Source of the DNA: Photobacterium marinum
GTDB lineage: Bacteria; Pseudomonadota; Gammaproteobacteria; Enterobacterales; Vibrionaceae
Length of the DNA: 64,000 nucleotides
Reading direction: 5' to 3'
Assembly (NCBI RefSeq): GCF_000331515.1
Contig: NZ_AMZO01000016.1
Coordinates: 186,001 to 250,000 of the forward strand
Under the pieces are notes generated by a model. That model ran no database searches, had not been told where the DNA came from, and saw nothing but the letters and a program-made list of their open reading frames with translations. The translations under genes were made by a program, and so were the position numbers. Below, in pieces: positions 18,505-28,271 of this stretch. Numbering within the stretch: position 1 is the stretch's first letter; each line of letters opens with the position of its first letter.

Positions 18505-19813
18505 CAAATGCTCCCAGCTCATCCATAATTAACCTGATCTCTTGGCGGCGCTTGTCCAGCGAAAGAGGACCAAGGATATCTATTTCATCGTGATTTTTAT
18601 GTAATTGTTTTTGTAGTAATTCCTGAAGACGTTTTACATATTGTTGGGCATCGTAAACAGTGGTGAGAGGAAGTAATACAGCTAACGCAGGATGGCCATC
18701 ACGGGTTTGACAGGACCAGTAAACATCAGCCCCCCGGCGATAGTCGATAATTGAATCCAGTGTCTGTTTATTTAATCCACTTCTATCAATGCATGCCACC
18801 AGAGTGGAATCTGCGCCGTAGTGATGTTTGTTGTACTCAGCTCGCTCGATATAGCGGAGGAACAAATCGCTTTGATGTTTATTAAGTACAGGTGCGATGA
18901 TGGCATCGCTGAGTAGGTCAGCAGAGTGATTAGCAACCAGTGACAGCAATGCAATATTTGACGGTGTAAGCATGAAGAATTTTGTTCTTTCTGCCACAAC
19001 GATGGCCTGTAGCTTTTTATGTGTATCAAGCAGGGGAATACATAGCTGATATCTTGATTTGTGCTCTTGCCCGCTTTCAAGTTGAGCAGGAGAGAGTAGC
19101 TTTTTACATTCAAGCATATCCAGCAACATCGGGTCGTCTGTAATCAATTGATGGTCGTCACCTAATACTGCATGAGCGTGGGGTACTAATTCGCCGTTCG
19201 TGATTCTGTAGATCCCGGCAACTTCAATGCCGACAATTTCAGCGAACAGGTTCAGGAATGGTTGTCCCAAATGCTCAATCCGGTGATCACTGTGCTGTGT
19301 CGCCAGTTTTTGGAGTTCGTTGATACTCGATCTGAGGCTGACTGTCTGGCCCGCGGTTCGCTGTTCCAGCTGATCGTGGGATACTTTAAGTAGGTGATAA
19401 TGCTCGGTGAAGCTGTCGAGGCGCTGTGTCATATACTGGTGATCCAGAATGTGTTTCTGATTTATGTTATGCCAGTAATCGCGAAATTCACCTGCGATCA
19501 TTGCTGTCAGAATAGTTCCTACGGCCAGTGGAAAAGGGTAATAATTCAGATAGCCGCTAATACTCATGATACTGGCAAGCCCTGCACACATGAGTAACGC
19601 ACAGCTGATACCTTTGGCGAATCCGTACCTCAGAGCGATTAAAAGCGGTCCGAACAAAGGCCAGAAAAAGTAAGGCTCACTATTTGTTGGAGCAAGTGAG
19701 CCGGACTGCGTCCAGACATAAATTGAGATAACGGAAACAATAGTCGTTTCCGTCCAGGCAAAGCCTTCCTGCTTAAAGCCGTTTATTAACCTGCGCCATG
19801 ATTTGTTCATCAT
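18467..19813 (-). CDS. pelD: Pel cyclic-di-GMP receptor PelD
   Basis: A 448-residue membrane protein with about four N-terminal helices (20-110), a coiled segment (125-170), a GAF domain (about 170-310) and a degenerate GGDEF domain. In P. aeruginosa PelD binds c-di-GMP through an RxxD inhibitory-site motif and so switches on polymer synthesis. The equivalent motif here, Arg360-x-x-Asp363 in DYRRGADVYW, is intact, while no catalytic GGDEF sequence is present. It should be a receptor and not a cyclase. Two adjacent ATGs exist; the second, at 19810, has better spacing from GGAC. Confidence 0.93.
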   Translation of the reverse strand: MMNKSWRRLINGFKQEGFAWTETTIVSVISIYVWTQSGSLAPTNSEPYFFWPLFGPLLIALRYGFAKGISCALLMCAGLASIMSISGYLNYYPFPLAVGTILTAMIAGEFRDYWHNINQKHILDHQYMTQRLDSFTEHYHLLKVSHDQLEQRTAGQTVSLRSSINELQKLATQHSDHRIEHLGQPFLNLFAEIVGIEVAGIYRITNGELVPHAHAVLGDDHQLITDDPMLLDMLECKKLLSPAQLESGQEHKSRYQLCIPLLDTHKKLQAIVVAERTKFFMLTPSNIALLSLVANHSADLLSDAIIAPVLNKHQSDLFLRYIERAEYNKHHYGADSTLVACIDRSGLNKQTLDSIIDYRRGADVYWSCQTRDGHPALAVLLPLTTVYDAQQYVKRLQELLQKQLHKNHDEIDILGPLSLDKRRQEIRLIMDELGAFDEEMAMYSDDSI

Positions 19814-19831
19814 TGTCCTTTTGGCTTGTTG

Positions 19832-20356
19832 TTATTGTTCTGTTTTCAGCCCGTCTAACAGCTCTTCTATGACGATATGTCCGGTACCGCTGACACTTTC
19901 TCTTCCCCAGCCGCCACGGGTTCCGGTCGCTCGCCAATAAGTTGTTTTTGTTTTGGCTGATTTCACTTCTAACGTGATACCTACTGCCGGCTCGCCATCA
20001 AGTCCACTTTTATAGTGCCACTCTTCAACGGAACCGGTAATGATGTAGTCAATAGGTTGTGATGCGAGCCATGACTGAGCGGCGCGCCTTTTTTCGTTAG
20101 TATCCAGAATGCTGGCCAGATCTTTGGTCTTATGTTCTGGATACATAACGGCATTAATGCCTTTGGCGTAGAGTTGGGCAATCAAGATCTGTTCAGCCTT
20201 CTCGGCTGCAAGTGGAGTATTTGAATTGTTAATCATTGGCATGACAGCCCAACTGCTGTCAGCCGGAAAAGCAGGGCTGTCCGGTACCTGGTAGCTGGAG
20301 CAGGCACTGAGGGCGAGGCTCAGGCCGGTAGCAAGTAGTAAAGTTTTCTTCATCAT
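19832..20356 (-). CDS. pelC: Pel export lipoprotein PelC
   Basis: A 174-residue lipoprotein with lipobox LSAC and acceptor Cys19. Its length and position match PelC, which forms a dodecameric ring on the periplasmic face of the outer membrane below the PelB barrel and guides the cationic polymer by its charge. Conserved segments seen are SSWAVMPMINNSNTPLAAEKAE and the C-terminal SGTGHIVIEELLDGL. Confidence 0.92.
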   Translation of the reverse strand: MMKKTLLLATGLSLALSACSSYQVPDSPAFPADSSWAVMPMINNSNTPLAAEKAEQILIAQLYAKGINAVMYPEHKTKDLASILDTNEKRRAAQSWLASQPIDYIITGSVEEWHYKSGLDGEPAVGITLEVKSAKTKTTYWRATGTRGGWGRESVSGTGHIVIEELLDGLKTEQ

Positions 20357-20365
20357 TATTATCCT

Positions 20366-23300
20366 TTAGAAGCTGTAGTAATAACCCATTGACAGTTTTA
20401 GTGACTGATCGCCGTTTCTGTCCTGACTCTGCCAGTCGACGGATAAATAGAGTTCATCGTTGCCAAACAGCCGCCAGCCCAGGCCAGAGCTGACGGCCAG
20501 ATCTGCCTGACTGTTCGTGACGTTGTAACCAAGCGAGGTATCCAGCCAGTATCGTGGCGACGGAACCGTTGCTCCGGGAGTGCTAGGGTTACCATGCCAC
20601 AGTCGTTGTCCGACAGAGATTCGTTGGTATTCATCTTCGATGAAATCAGCACTGGTCAAAGGTGTTGAGCCTTGATTCCAGTTGTTAACACCGTCCAATG
20701 GCTGGTTACTCAAATCGACTTTCTGCATTGTAATATCGGCGTAGACTTGCCATGCCGGATCGTTAAAGAAGAACTGCTCTGCAGCCCTCAGATTAAAATC
20801 CCAGCCTTTGCCAATGTCATCGTTAAATCGCGTAGAAAGTTCATGCCAGTTAAACCGCATTGACAGCAATTCGCGTGCGGTTGGTTGATAATTTAGCGTC
20901 AGTCCAATGTGATCGCTCTGACCGGCAAGAGTCATCAACTGGCTGGCTTCAATGTGGTCGTTTATCGCAAGGGTGAGTTCGCTGTTCCAGTAATCATCAA
21001 GGGGTGTTTCTAATGAAGCTTTTAAACCCAGCCGTTGATCGCCGACGCCGTCCGCAAAATCGAAACCCAGTTGCCAGTTGGTTTCGACTTGTTGGTACTG
21101 ATATAGGCCGCGTAGTCGTTTTTCGTTATCAATGTTATTACCAACGAATAACTCAGGCGTTCCCGATTGCTGATAATCAGAGCCCAGCCGCCAGTTACCG
21201 TCTTTATGCGGAGAGTAGTAATCGAGGCTGTATCGGGTGATATCCCATTCGGTGTTTTGTTCGATATTGGTGCGAAGGCTGTGAGTTTTGTCTGGATGCT
21301 GACTGACGTGAATTTTCCGCAGCTGATTTTCCACTGCCTGATTGGTTTGTTTGCCTAAGTTTGCCTGACCGTGCTGCCATGCTTTCTGATGTTGCCCGGT
21401 AAGCTGTAGAGCAATGTTTTTGTCTGCAAGGGGCAGGTTGAGTGAGTTTGTCAGTAGAGTTTCCATTGCACCTCGATCTTTACGTTCGATTGCAATGTAT
21501 AACTTTTGCCAGTCAGGTAATTGGTAGTTTTTTAGTGCCGTTCTCTGATGCCAGAATAAAACGTTATCTGATTGTCTGTTGGCCAGATAGTAAAGATATA
21601 ATTCTTCTGTTCGGTTTTGGTTAGGCTGACTTAATGCTGCGTCTTCTGCCAGTTTGGATGCCAGGTGTTCACCGGCAAACAGGGCAACCAGAGAACGATA
21701 AGAAATATCGCCATCTTCGAGCTTCAGTAGTTCGTCGGTCAGTTTTTCTGCGGAATAACGCCTTAACTTATAGGCTTTATCATATTGCCCCATGCGTTCA
21801 GCCAATGAGGCATAATTCAGAATAACGGCCACATCCGCTTTACTATCCGTTGTATCAGAATAAGCCTGCTCTGAGTTAAGCAGAATTTGTTGATACCATG
21901 CCTCTGCCTCCTGAAGTTTATCAAGCTGCTGCGCAGCTGTGGCAAAGCCCAACCATAAATCATCGTTACCGCGTAACGATGATTTGTACTCTTCATAGAT
22001 ATCGGCTGTCTTTTCCTGGTTGTTGGTATTTATTGCCAACCAGAGAATGCCGTTGATTGCTGCGGTGTTATAGGGGGAGTAAGAAAGAGCCTGTTGATAG
22101 AAAACAAAGGCTTTTTCTGTTTCGTTATTCTGAGCTGCTTCTTGTGCCAGATAAATAAGGATCTCTGGTGTTTGATTCAGTTTGGGATCTCTGCCTGCTT
22201 CATCAAGTAACTTGATAAAGGTCGAACGGTCACCGTTTTTCTCAGTCGCCTGAATAGCAGCGAGTAGTGCGGTTTTACTTCCTTGAGAGTGATACAAGGT
22301 AAGTAGGTTTTCGATATCTTTGTCAGTTAATGGTGAGTTGATACGTAGGTATCTGAAGACATCAATTTTGTCGCTGTTGGTCTGCATCAGACGATATTGT
22401 GTTTGTTTGGCGATGGCTCTGTTATTTGTATCCCAGGCTAGGGAAAGTACAGTTTCTAGATAATCACCATCGGCGTACAGCCACTCAGGAGGCGCTGTTA
22501 ACGCAGTTAAAGCTGGTCCGGGTTGATGCAACTGTATAAAGGCATTTGAGGACAACAGGGCTTCATCCGTTGTTGGTTTACGAAGTTGGGTCAGGCGTTC
22601 CCATTTTTTGATCACTTGCTGGTAATTGCCCTGATAATTATAAAGGCGTGCCTGATGACTGATTAGCTCCGCATCACGTGGTCGCGTGGTCGCAAGGCGG
22701 TTAATACTGGCTATTGCACTTTGAGTGCCCTGTGCTTTTTCAAGAGCATTTAACCAGTTGCGGTATTCGGATGGTTTGATTTGATGACTGCTGACCAACC
22801 GCTGGTAAAAGATACTTTCATAATAAATATCACCGAGGGCTCGGGATTCTTCTATACCAGAACGTATTTGCTGTTCTGATATATTGTAGGCCAACAGTTG
22901 GCGACTAAGTTTATAGGCGTTTTGAAGATCTCCCTGCCAGCGGTACAGATCATGTAGTTTGCTAAGAGATGTCTGTGACGGACTGTTTTGGACCAGATCG
23001 TTTAATAAAGAAACGGCAATGTTGATGTTGCCAGTGGAAATAGCAAGCTCAGCTGTTTTTGCTCTTAATACATCATCAGGGGCAATACTGAGTAACTTCA
23101 GAGACTGCCTTAAAGCAGTAATAGAGTTACCAATAGCTAATGAGTGGTCAATTGTCAGTTGAAGAAATTCAGGTTGGTCACATAACTTACCACTGTAGGT
23201 CAGTATGAACTGTTTACTGAGTTTTGCTTCATCAGATAATGCAAAAAGACGGAAAAGCTTTTGTGCTTCATCGACTGTTTCTATCTCGCGGAAAGCGTCT

Positions 23301-23923
23301 AACTGCAGCCTGAGGGAATTTTCATAATCTGAATTTTGCAATGCTAGATTAACGAGTTCCTGGTAACTGGTTTTTTCACTGTGCAGGTGGGGAAGTAAGA
23401 TATCGTAACCAGTTTTGGGCATTGATAGTGAAATAGCGGCATCAGCATATTTTCTTGCCAGTTCTGCTTCGGGGATATAGCCGACAGAGTTGAGCAATAG
23501 GCGTAGCTCCTCATCCGTTTCGCTCGCTGTTTTATCACCTTGTTGGTAGGATTTTTCCAGCAATAAGCTCAGGTAGATGTCAAAGGCTTCCCAGTCCTTG
23601 CTGCCGTCTTCTTTAAACAGAATTTCAGCTGTTAGCTTCAGCGCATCATCGAGATCCCCAATCTTCTTATAGTTATCGATTATTTGCTGGATTATTTCTC
23701 TGTTTTCCGGCTCCCGGACATACATTTCCTGCAGGAATGCCAGTGATACTTCAGGCGATGATGAGCGGGAAATTAACTTCGTCAACATCTCTTTACTGGG
23801 CGCAACAAGCCACATCGCCCACACCGAAGTGAGCGTCAAAATGATCAAAGTAAGCTTATTGACCAGACGGATTCTGGGCTTCTTTGATTTACCAGTCTGT
23901 GGTTGATTACTATCCTGAACCAT
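20366..23923 (-). CDS. pelB: Pel outer-membrane export protein PelB
   Basis: An 1,185-residue protein, close to the 1,193 of P. aeruginosa PelB. It has an N-terminal membrane anchor (about 22-45), a very long array of TPR-like helical repeats through the periplasm (about 60-830), and a C-terminal beta-barrel (about 880-1185) ending in the aromatic SMGYYYSF. It forms the outer-membrane pore for Pel and binds PelA through its TPRs. It is the largest gene of the operon; pelC follows after 9 bp. Confidence 0.94.
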   Translation of the reverse strand: MVQDSNQPQTGKSKKPRIRLVNKLTLIILTLTSVWAMWLVAPSKEMLTKLISRSSSPEVSLAFLQEMYVREPENREIIQQIIDNYKKIGDLDDALKLTAEILFKEDGSKDWEAFDIYLSLLLEKSYQQGDKTASETDEELRLLLNSVGYIPEAELARKYADAAISLSMPKTGYDILLPHLHSEKTSYQELVNLALQNSDYENSLRLQLDAFREIETVDEAQKLFRLFALSDEAKLSKQFILTYSGKLCDQPEFLQLTIDHSLAIGNSITALRQSLKLLSIAPDDVLRAKTAELAISTGNINIAVSLLNDLVQNSPSQTSLSKLHDLYRWQGDLQNAYKLSRQLLAYNISEQQIRSGIEESRALGDIYYESIFYQRLVSSHQIKPSEYRNWLNALEKAQGTQSAIASINRLATTRPRDAELISHQARLYNYQGNYQQVIKKWERLTQLRKPTTDEALLSSNAFIQLHQPGPALTALTAPPEWLYADGDYLETVLSLAWDTNNRAIAKQTQYRLMQTNSDKIDVFRYLRINSPLTDKDIENLLTLYHSQGSKTALLAAIQATEKNGDRSTFIKLLDEAGRDPKLNQTPEILIYLAQEAAQNNETEKAFVFYQQALSYSPYNTAAINGILWLAINTNNQEKTADIYEEYKSSLRGNDDLWLGFATAAQQLDKLQEAEAWYQQILLNSEQAYSDTTDSKADVAVILNYASLAERMGQYDKAYKLRRYSAEKLTDELLKLEDGDISYRSLVALFAGEHLASKLAEDAALSQPNQNRTEELYLYYLANRQSDNVLFWHQRTALKNYQLPDWQKLYIAIERKDRGAMETLLTNSLNLPLADKNIALQLTGQHQKAWQHGQANLGKQTNQAVENQLRKIHVSQHPDKTHSLRTNIEQNTEWDITRYSLDYYSPHKDGNWRLGSDYQQSGTPELFVGNNIDNEKRLRGLYQYQQVETNWQLGFDFADGVGDQRLGLKASLETPLDDYWNSELTLAINDHIEASQLMTLAGQSDHIGLTLNYQPTARELLSMRFNWHELSTRFNDDIGKGWDFNLRAAEQFFFNDPAWQVYADITMQKVDLSNQPLDGVNNWNQGSTPLTSADFIEDEYQRISVGQRLWHGNPSTPGATVPSPRYWLDTSLGYNVTNSQADLAVSSGLGWRLFGNDELYLSVDWQSQDRNGDQSLKLSMGYYYSF

Positions 23924-23962
23924 ATTTAATACAGCTAATCCTTTATTTTTGTTTTTTATTAA

Positions 23963-26677
23963 TCACTTAATGCAGGTTAATGTGCCGGAAATTCTCCCTG
24001 ATTGTGTGGCTTTATAGCGAACCGTTGTGCTGTTTAATCTTTTCCGAGTGAAAGCTACAGCGCTTTGTAATTCGCAGCTATTGCCGTTAGCGAGTTCAAA
24101 TTCAAATGGAACATAGCTGTCAAAGCCCCATTGAATCGTTGAGCCATTTGGCTGCCAGCTAACGAGCTTTCCATTGGCATTTTTCAGAATAATGTCGGTA
24201 TCTGGTGAGTCCTGTAGAGCTAATCGCGTTTTAGGCTGCTTTAAGATCAGATACTTACCATCAGGGCCAGAATCCCAGCCAGCAATTGAGCTGTTATTGA
24301 TTGTCGGGTATCCCAGTTCCTCGGGAACCCTGATGCTTTTTATGCCTGTACTGGTAATTTGCCATTGATCGTTAAGTGTTTTTGCAATGCCGGTTTCATA
24401 TAAAGAGCTGGCTCGACGGGCATAGTCACTCAGGTAGAGAGGGATGACTTTCTGTTTGAGTGACCAGCTGTACACATCAAGCAGTCCTTTCAGTGAAGCC
24501 GGGTAAGCGCCCGAATACATGTGGTAATAAATGCTGATGTTTTTTAAACGACGAGGCGCTCCCAGGATTTCGAATGTCTCAATTGCCCGGTTATAGCCAT
24601 CATGGTGCTCAGTCCACAGATTGGTATAAAGGTTTTCATTCAGTACTGGAGCATATACTTGAGCAGCAGAGGGATACCATGCGATGGTAGGAGATACCCT
24701 CGTTAAGCTGCTGTTTCCTTTTACGACATAAGTATTGCCGCCATTCACATTGAGCAAGTTAGCTTTTTCTGCAATACCCAGTACATCTTCTCCGGGATCA
24801 GCTTCACCTGACCACAGGATGAGTTTTACTTTCTTATTGGCAGGAGCCAGATTCTTGTTGATGTAATTGGTGCTGCCAATAATTTCATTGTCGTAGTCAA
24901 CGACATAGCCGGGAATAGGAAGGTGGTCGCCATATTGTTTGTTTTCTCCCACACTCCAGAAAAAAGGGTGGCTGAATGTATGCGAGGCCAGTTCGACATT
25001 AGGCTGAGCAAAAATTTTTCTGGCAATGGCTTCTAACTCATTGCTTATATTCGGGTATAAACCACGTTTACCGATTTCTCCTTCAATGACTGAAACGGTA
25101 TGCGGAAGGGCGTATTTAGTAAAAACATGATCAAGCAGAACTTCGGCTGTGTAGGGTTTCCCAGGGAACCATGCCTTGGATGGAAAGCCATCACCATCGA
25201 CGTGGCTGGTTAGAATACGCCGGGCTGACTCGGTTGTGGCATCGGCTGCCGGAATTGCGGGAAGGTTGAGGGTAGTTTGAATGAGCCAGAAAGGGTCAAG
25301 AAGCCAGGTTTGGTTACCATTGGCAAGGTATGCAATTGGAAATGGATTTAGTACAGCGCCACCCCATGGAGCCTGGATCAATAGAGCCGATGTCTTTCCT
25401 CGTTCATCTTTTACATTAATCAATGAATCGATATTTGAGTGCTTTACAGACCACTGTCGGTATGTCTCGAATTCACTGAAAGGTGCGGGGTAGTATCCAT
25501 CTACCCAACGCTGGCCTTTTGTTACTTCAACTTTCCCGGAAAGCTCGCCGGCCTCAGTAATACCAAGCTTGTTTAGCAATGAACGATTTGTCGGTAAGGC
25601 ATTGATGAACAACATTGGACGGGTATTGATGACGGTTTGAAGCCAAGTTTGTAGGGAATTGTTGAACTGATATGACACATCTTCCAACCACAGGAATACA
25701 GCGGCGTATCGGCTGATATCAAGCTTGGAAAAGTTTGTTGTATTAATATCCCGGCATTCAGGTACATAGCCATAGTATTCAATCGGCATTGACATCATTG
25801 TATGGCATGGTGAATCAGTGAACTTGAACTGATGTCCGTCATAAAATCCCAATACGCGTTTGGCAACAGGAACGACAGTGCTTACGCCAAACTCATATAG
25901 CATTCCGTCACTGACATACGGGGTATAACCTTCACTGATTAATCTTTTAGCTGCTGCTTTCTGGCGTTCCCTGTACTTTGCCGGAATATAGTCAATAACA
26001 ATGACTTCAATGCCCTGATCTTTGAGTTTGTCGAGCTTTCCTTTTAGCCATTGGGTGTCTTTTTGTTTTACCGTGCGATAGCTGTTATCAAGTGGGTCAT
26101 AGCTATGATAAAGCGATTCTGCAACAACGGCTGTGATAGCCGGTTGAACCTGATCTGTTATTTCAAATCCACGGTTCAGGAGTAGTTGTGGATTGGCTTT
26201 TGATTTATGGAGAGAGTTAATAATTGTGACAAGGGCTTCTTGTTGCGATTTTTGCTCTGTTTCCTCATCAGCAAACAGGTAATAGCTGTCGAGAGTGTCC
26301 AGAAACAGGCCATCAAAGCCGTGGGCCAGAATTTTATCAGCCTGAGTGTACAGGTGCTTTTGCCAGGGCGTAGCGGTTAAATCCATCACAAAACTGTTCC
26401 AGTTTTGGTTTTTAACCGATGATGCTGATTTTAATTCTGGTGGCAGTTCTGTTCCGTCAAATTCACCGATACTGAGATAGGCATAAACTTTTGTCTCAGC
26501 TTTATGTAGGGTATTGATTTGTTTGTCAGTTATGAGCCCGGGGGTTACAACAACACGGTCATAGTTGATGAGTTCACGTACAGAGTCGATTTCTCCGTAA
26601 TAGAAAGCAATTGATGCTGGTGTTTTTGCAAAGGCGAGTATTGGTAACAGCGAAAGTATTAACAAAATTAATCGCAT
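23963..26677 (-). CDS. pelA: Pel deacetylase/hydrolase PelA
   Basis: A 904-residue periplasmic enzyme (948 in P. aeruginosa) with signal peptide ending FAKTPA near residue 20. The N-terminal glycoside hydrolase domain (about 22-265) has acidic residues in YLSIGEFDG, DGLFLDTLDS and VVAES (Glu187, a candidate for the catalytic Glu of PelA hydrolases). The deacetylase domain carries HVDGDGF at 492-498 and HTFSH at 566-570. Asp494/Asp496, His566 and His570 correspond to the metal-binding and catalytic set. It partly deacetylates the polymer so that it becomes cationic and can also cut it. It is the first gene of pelABCDEFG; the promoter must lie in 26678-26933. Confidence 0.94.
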   Translation of the reverse strand: MRLILLILSLLPILAFAKTPASIAFYYGEIDSVRELINYDRVVVTPGLITDKQINTLHKAETKVYAYLSIGEFDGTELPPELKSASSVKNQNWNSFVMDLTATPWQKHLYTQADKILAHGFDGLFLDTLDSYYLFADEETEQKSQQEALVTIINSLHKSKANPQLLLNRGFEITDQVQPAITAVVAESLYHSYDPLDNSYRTVKQKDTQWLKGKLDKLKDQGIEVIVIDYIPAKYRERQKAAAKRLISEGYTPYVSDGMLYEFGVSTVVPVAKRVLGFYDGHQFKFTDSPCHTMMSMPIEYYGYVPECRDINTTNFSKLDISRYAAVFLWLEDVSYQFNNSLQTWLQTVINTRPMLFINALPTNRSLLNKLGITEAGELSGKVEVTKGQRWVDGYYPAPFSEFETYRQWSVKHSNIDSLINVKDERGKTSALLIQAPWGGAVLNPFPIAYLANGNQTWLLDPFWLIQTTLNLPAIPAADATTESARRILTSHVDGDGFPSKAWFPGKPYTAEVLLDHVFTKYALPHTVSVIEGEIGKRGLYPNISNELEAIARKIFAQPNVELASHTFSHPFFWSVGENKQYGDHLPIPGYVVDYDNEIIGSTNYINKNLAPANKKVKLILWSGEADPGEDVLGIAEKANLLNVNGGNTYVVKGNSSLTRVSPTIAWYPSAAQVYAPVLNENLYTNLWTEHHDGYNRAIETFEILGAPRRLKNISIYYHMYSGAYPASLKGLLDVYSWSLKQKVIPLYLSDYARRASSLYETGIAKTLNDQWQITSTGIKSIRVPEELGYPTINNSSIAGWDSGPDGKYLILKQPKTRLALQDSPDTDIILKNANGKLVSWQPNGSTIQWGFDSYVPFEFELANGNSCELQSAVAFTRKRLNSTTVRYKATQSGRISGTLTCIK

Positions 26678-26933
26678 AGCAATTCCCTCTTAAAAACATA
26701 AGCAACCAATCCAGTATGCTAGCTTCTACTTTAAACTTAAGTATGTGTGTTTCTAAGGATTTGGAGTGGTTATGCAATCATTTTGTGATGTCAGGACTGT
26801 TTTTGGAGTTTAGCGAAGTGAAGGGTGTTAAGAATCTGAGTCTTATGATGCTTAGCGTTATGCTGTAAAATATGCAGTAATTCAGTGTAGCCAGATGAAT
26901 TTCTGGTTACCTCGTAATCATAGTGAAAGATAA

Positions 26934-27938
26934 ATGACCAAGAAGAAGCAACCGCAGGCCCCAAAAAAAGGCCTGCACCCGCGAAATCCTCATCGTGAGC
27001 GTTATGACTTTAATGCATTGACAAAAAGCTGCCCTCAGTTGGCTCCATTTATTAGTGAGAACAACTTTGGTGACTTGTCTGTTGATTTTTCCAATCCAGA
27101 TGCTGTTAAGACATTAAACAAAGCTTTGCTGAAGCACTTTTATCAGGTCGAACACTGGGACATTCCACCGGGCTATTTGTGTCCGCCGATCCCGGGAAGA
27201 GCTGATTATTTGCACTATATTGCTGATCTACTGGCAGAATCTAATGAGGGAGAAATTCCGACCGGGAGAAAGATCCATGGTCTGGATGTCGGTGTAGGGG
27301 CAAACTGTGCTTATCCGATTGTTGGTCATCGTGTTTATGGCTGGAGTTTCGTCGGTGCAGATATTGATGCGCTTTCGATCAAATCCGCCAAATTTATTGT
27401 TGAAGCGAACCAAACGCTGGCTGGTGGCATTAAGTGTCGTCTGCAGAAAAATCCTGAGCATATCTTTCAGGGGATGATAAACGATAAAGATATCTTTGAT
27501 TTCACTATGTGTAATCCGCCGTTCCATGCCTCTCTTGAAGATGCGATGGCTGGTAGTGAGCGTAAAGTGAGAAATCTTAATGCGAATGCCCGAAAGAAGG
27601 GAACAAAAGGTTTCGACTTGGCAGAGAAAAGTAAGAAGCCGGTGCTGAACTTTGGTGGTCAGAAGGCTGAGCTTTGGTGCCCGGGTGGTGAAATCGCTTT
27701 TATCAAGCGCATGATTAAACAGAGTGCGGAAAAAGCCGCTCAATGTTTTTGGTTCACCACATTAGTTTCGAAAAAAGAAAACCTTTCTGCAATTTACAAT
27801 GCATTGAAGAAAGTTGGTGCAGTCGATGTTCGCACTTTGAACATGAGCCAGGGTCAAAAACAAACTCGCGTTGTCGCCTGGACTTTCCTGACGGTGGAAC
27901 AGCAGAAAGAATGGCGTGAAGAGCGCTGGGTTAAATAA
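26934..27938 (+). CDS. rlmF: 23S rRNA (adenine(1618)-N(6))-methyltransferase RlmF
   Basis: A 334-residue RlmF. It methylates N6 of A1618 in 23S rRNA using S-adenosylmethionine. The SAM-binding motif LDVGVGANC is at 117-125 and the N6-adenine methylase motif NPPF at 194-197. The N-terminal [12 protein letters not shown] block is diagnostic of the family. The N-terminus is Lys-rich, suited to RNA contact. It is divergent from pelA and ends in a terminator. Confidence 0.96.
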   Translation: MTKKKQPQAPKKGLHPRNPHRERYDFNALTKSCPQLAPFISENNFGDLSVDFSNPDAVKTLNKALLKHFYQVEHWDIPPGYLCPPIPGRADYLHYIADLLAESNEGEIPTGRKIHGLDVGVGANCAYPIVGHRVYGWSFVGADIDALSIKSAKFIVEANQTLAGGIKCRLQKNPEHIFQGMINDKDIFDFTMCNPPFHASLEDAMAGSERKVRNLNANARKKGTKGFDLAEKSKKPVLNFGGQKAELWCPGGEIAFIKRMIKQSAEKAAQCFWFTTLVSKKENLSAIYNALKKVGAVDVRTLNMSQGQKQTRVVAWTFLTVEQQKEWREERWVK

Positions 27939-27965
27939 ACCCATATATTCAAATGTTTATTCTAT

Positions 27966-27993
27966 AAAAAAGCGGCTTTTGGCCGCTTTTTTT
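27966..27993 (+). terminator. Terminator of rlmF
   Basis: Stem AGCGGC/GCCGCT with A-run before and T-run after, 30 bp behind the rlmF stop. Confidence 0.85.
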
Positions 27994-28072
27994 GTACTTG
28001 CGATTTGTGCAGAAAGTACAAAGGCAAAACACAGGTGCCACTGATTTTGCAAGAGTTGGTGCATATTTTGCG

Positions 28073-28126
28073 TTAGTTGTTTATAGGGGATTAGTCGCTT
28101 ACAGGGAGTTGGTTGTTTACACGGCG
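28073..28126 (+). repeat. Three imperfect 18-bp tandem repeats
   Basis: Units 28073-28090, 28091-28108 and 28109-28126 share the frame TTrGTyGyTTAyA-G-rG. They lie in the leader of the photolyase operon, 60-110 bp before the TGTACA boxes. No gene covers them. The function is unknown; they could be degenerate regulator sites. Confidence 0.6.
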
Positions 28127-28182
28127 ATCGTTTTTGGGAGTCGTAACTTGATGATTTGGCGTATGTCTGGGTGAGCCATGGT

Positions 28183-28211
28183 GGTTGTACAAAATAAATT
28201 ATTGTACAACC
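28183..28211. promoter_or_regulatory. Palindromic operator with two TGTACA boxes (site 1)
   Basis: Perfect 10-bp inverted repeat GGTTGTACAA/TTGTACAACC around a nine-base centre. It contains TGTACA at 28186-28191 and 28203-28208, 11 bases apart. It overlaps the expected -35 region of the promoter whose -10 may be TATACT at 28221-28226. As I recall, LitR-type MerR regulators of Pseudomonas bind two TGTACA-like boxes about 12 bases apart, and a MerR gene is in this operon. Confidence 0.75.
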
Positions 28212-28220
28212 TTGGTTCTT

Positions 28221-28226
28221 TATACT
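28221..28226 (+). promoter_or_regulatory. Candidate -10 element of the photolyase operon
   Basis: TATACT lies between the two operator sites. TTATTG at 28199-28204 is a possible -35 element at 16 bp, buried in site 1. This would place the promoter where a bound repressor blocks it. Confidence 0.45.
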
Positions 28227-28235
28227 AGATTGAGT

Positions 28236-28259
28236 TGTACAAGGTTACTGTTTTGTACA
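28236..28259. promoter_or_regulatory. TGTACA-N12-TGTACA operator (site 2)
   Basis: Two further exact TGTACA boxes at 28236-28241 and 28254-28259 with exactly 12 bases between. The second lies 12 bases before the start codon of the first operon gene, so a bound regulator would sit on the initial transcribed region. Confidence 0.7.
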
Positions 28260-28271
28260 AGGTGGTGGGTT

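Noticed and set aside
27993..28020. TTGTAC/GTACAA pair near the rlmF terminator as a third operator
   Set aside because: Spacing is 16 bases between boxes, unlike the N11/N12 of the other sites, and it overlaps the terminator tail.
27992..28174. 60-codon plus-strand ORF upstream of the photolyase operon
   Set aside because: Its repeated LVVY/LVAY product merely translates the 18-bp repeats and starts in the T-tail of the rlmF terminator.
28185..28271. N-terminal extension of the DUF523/DUF1722 gene
   Set aside because: It would translate through the TGTACA operator boxes and has no family match; the ATG at 28272 fits DUF523.
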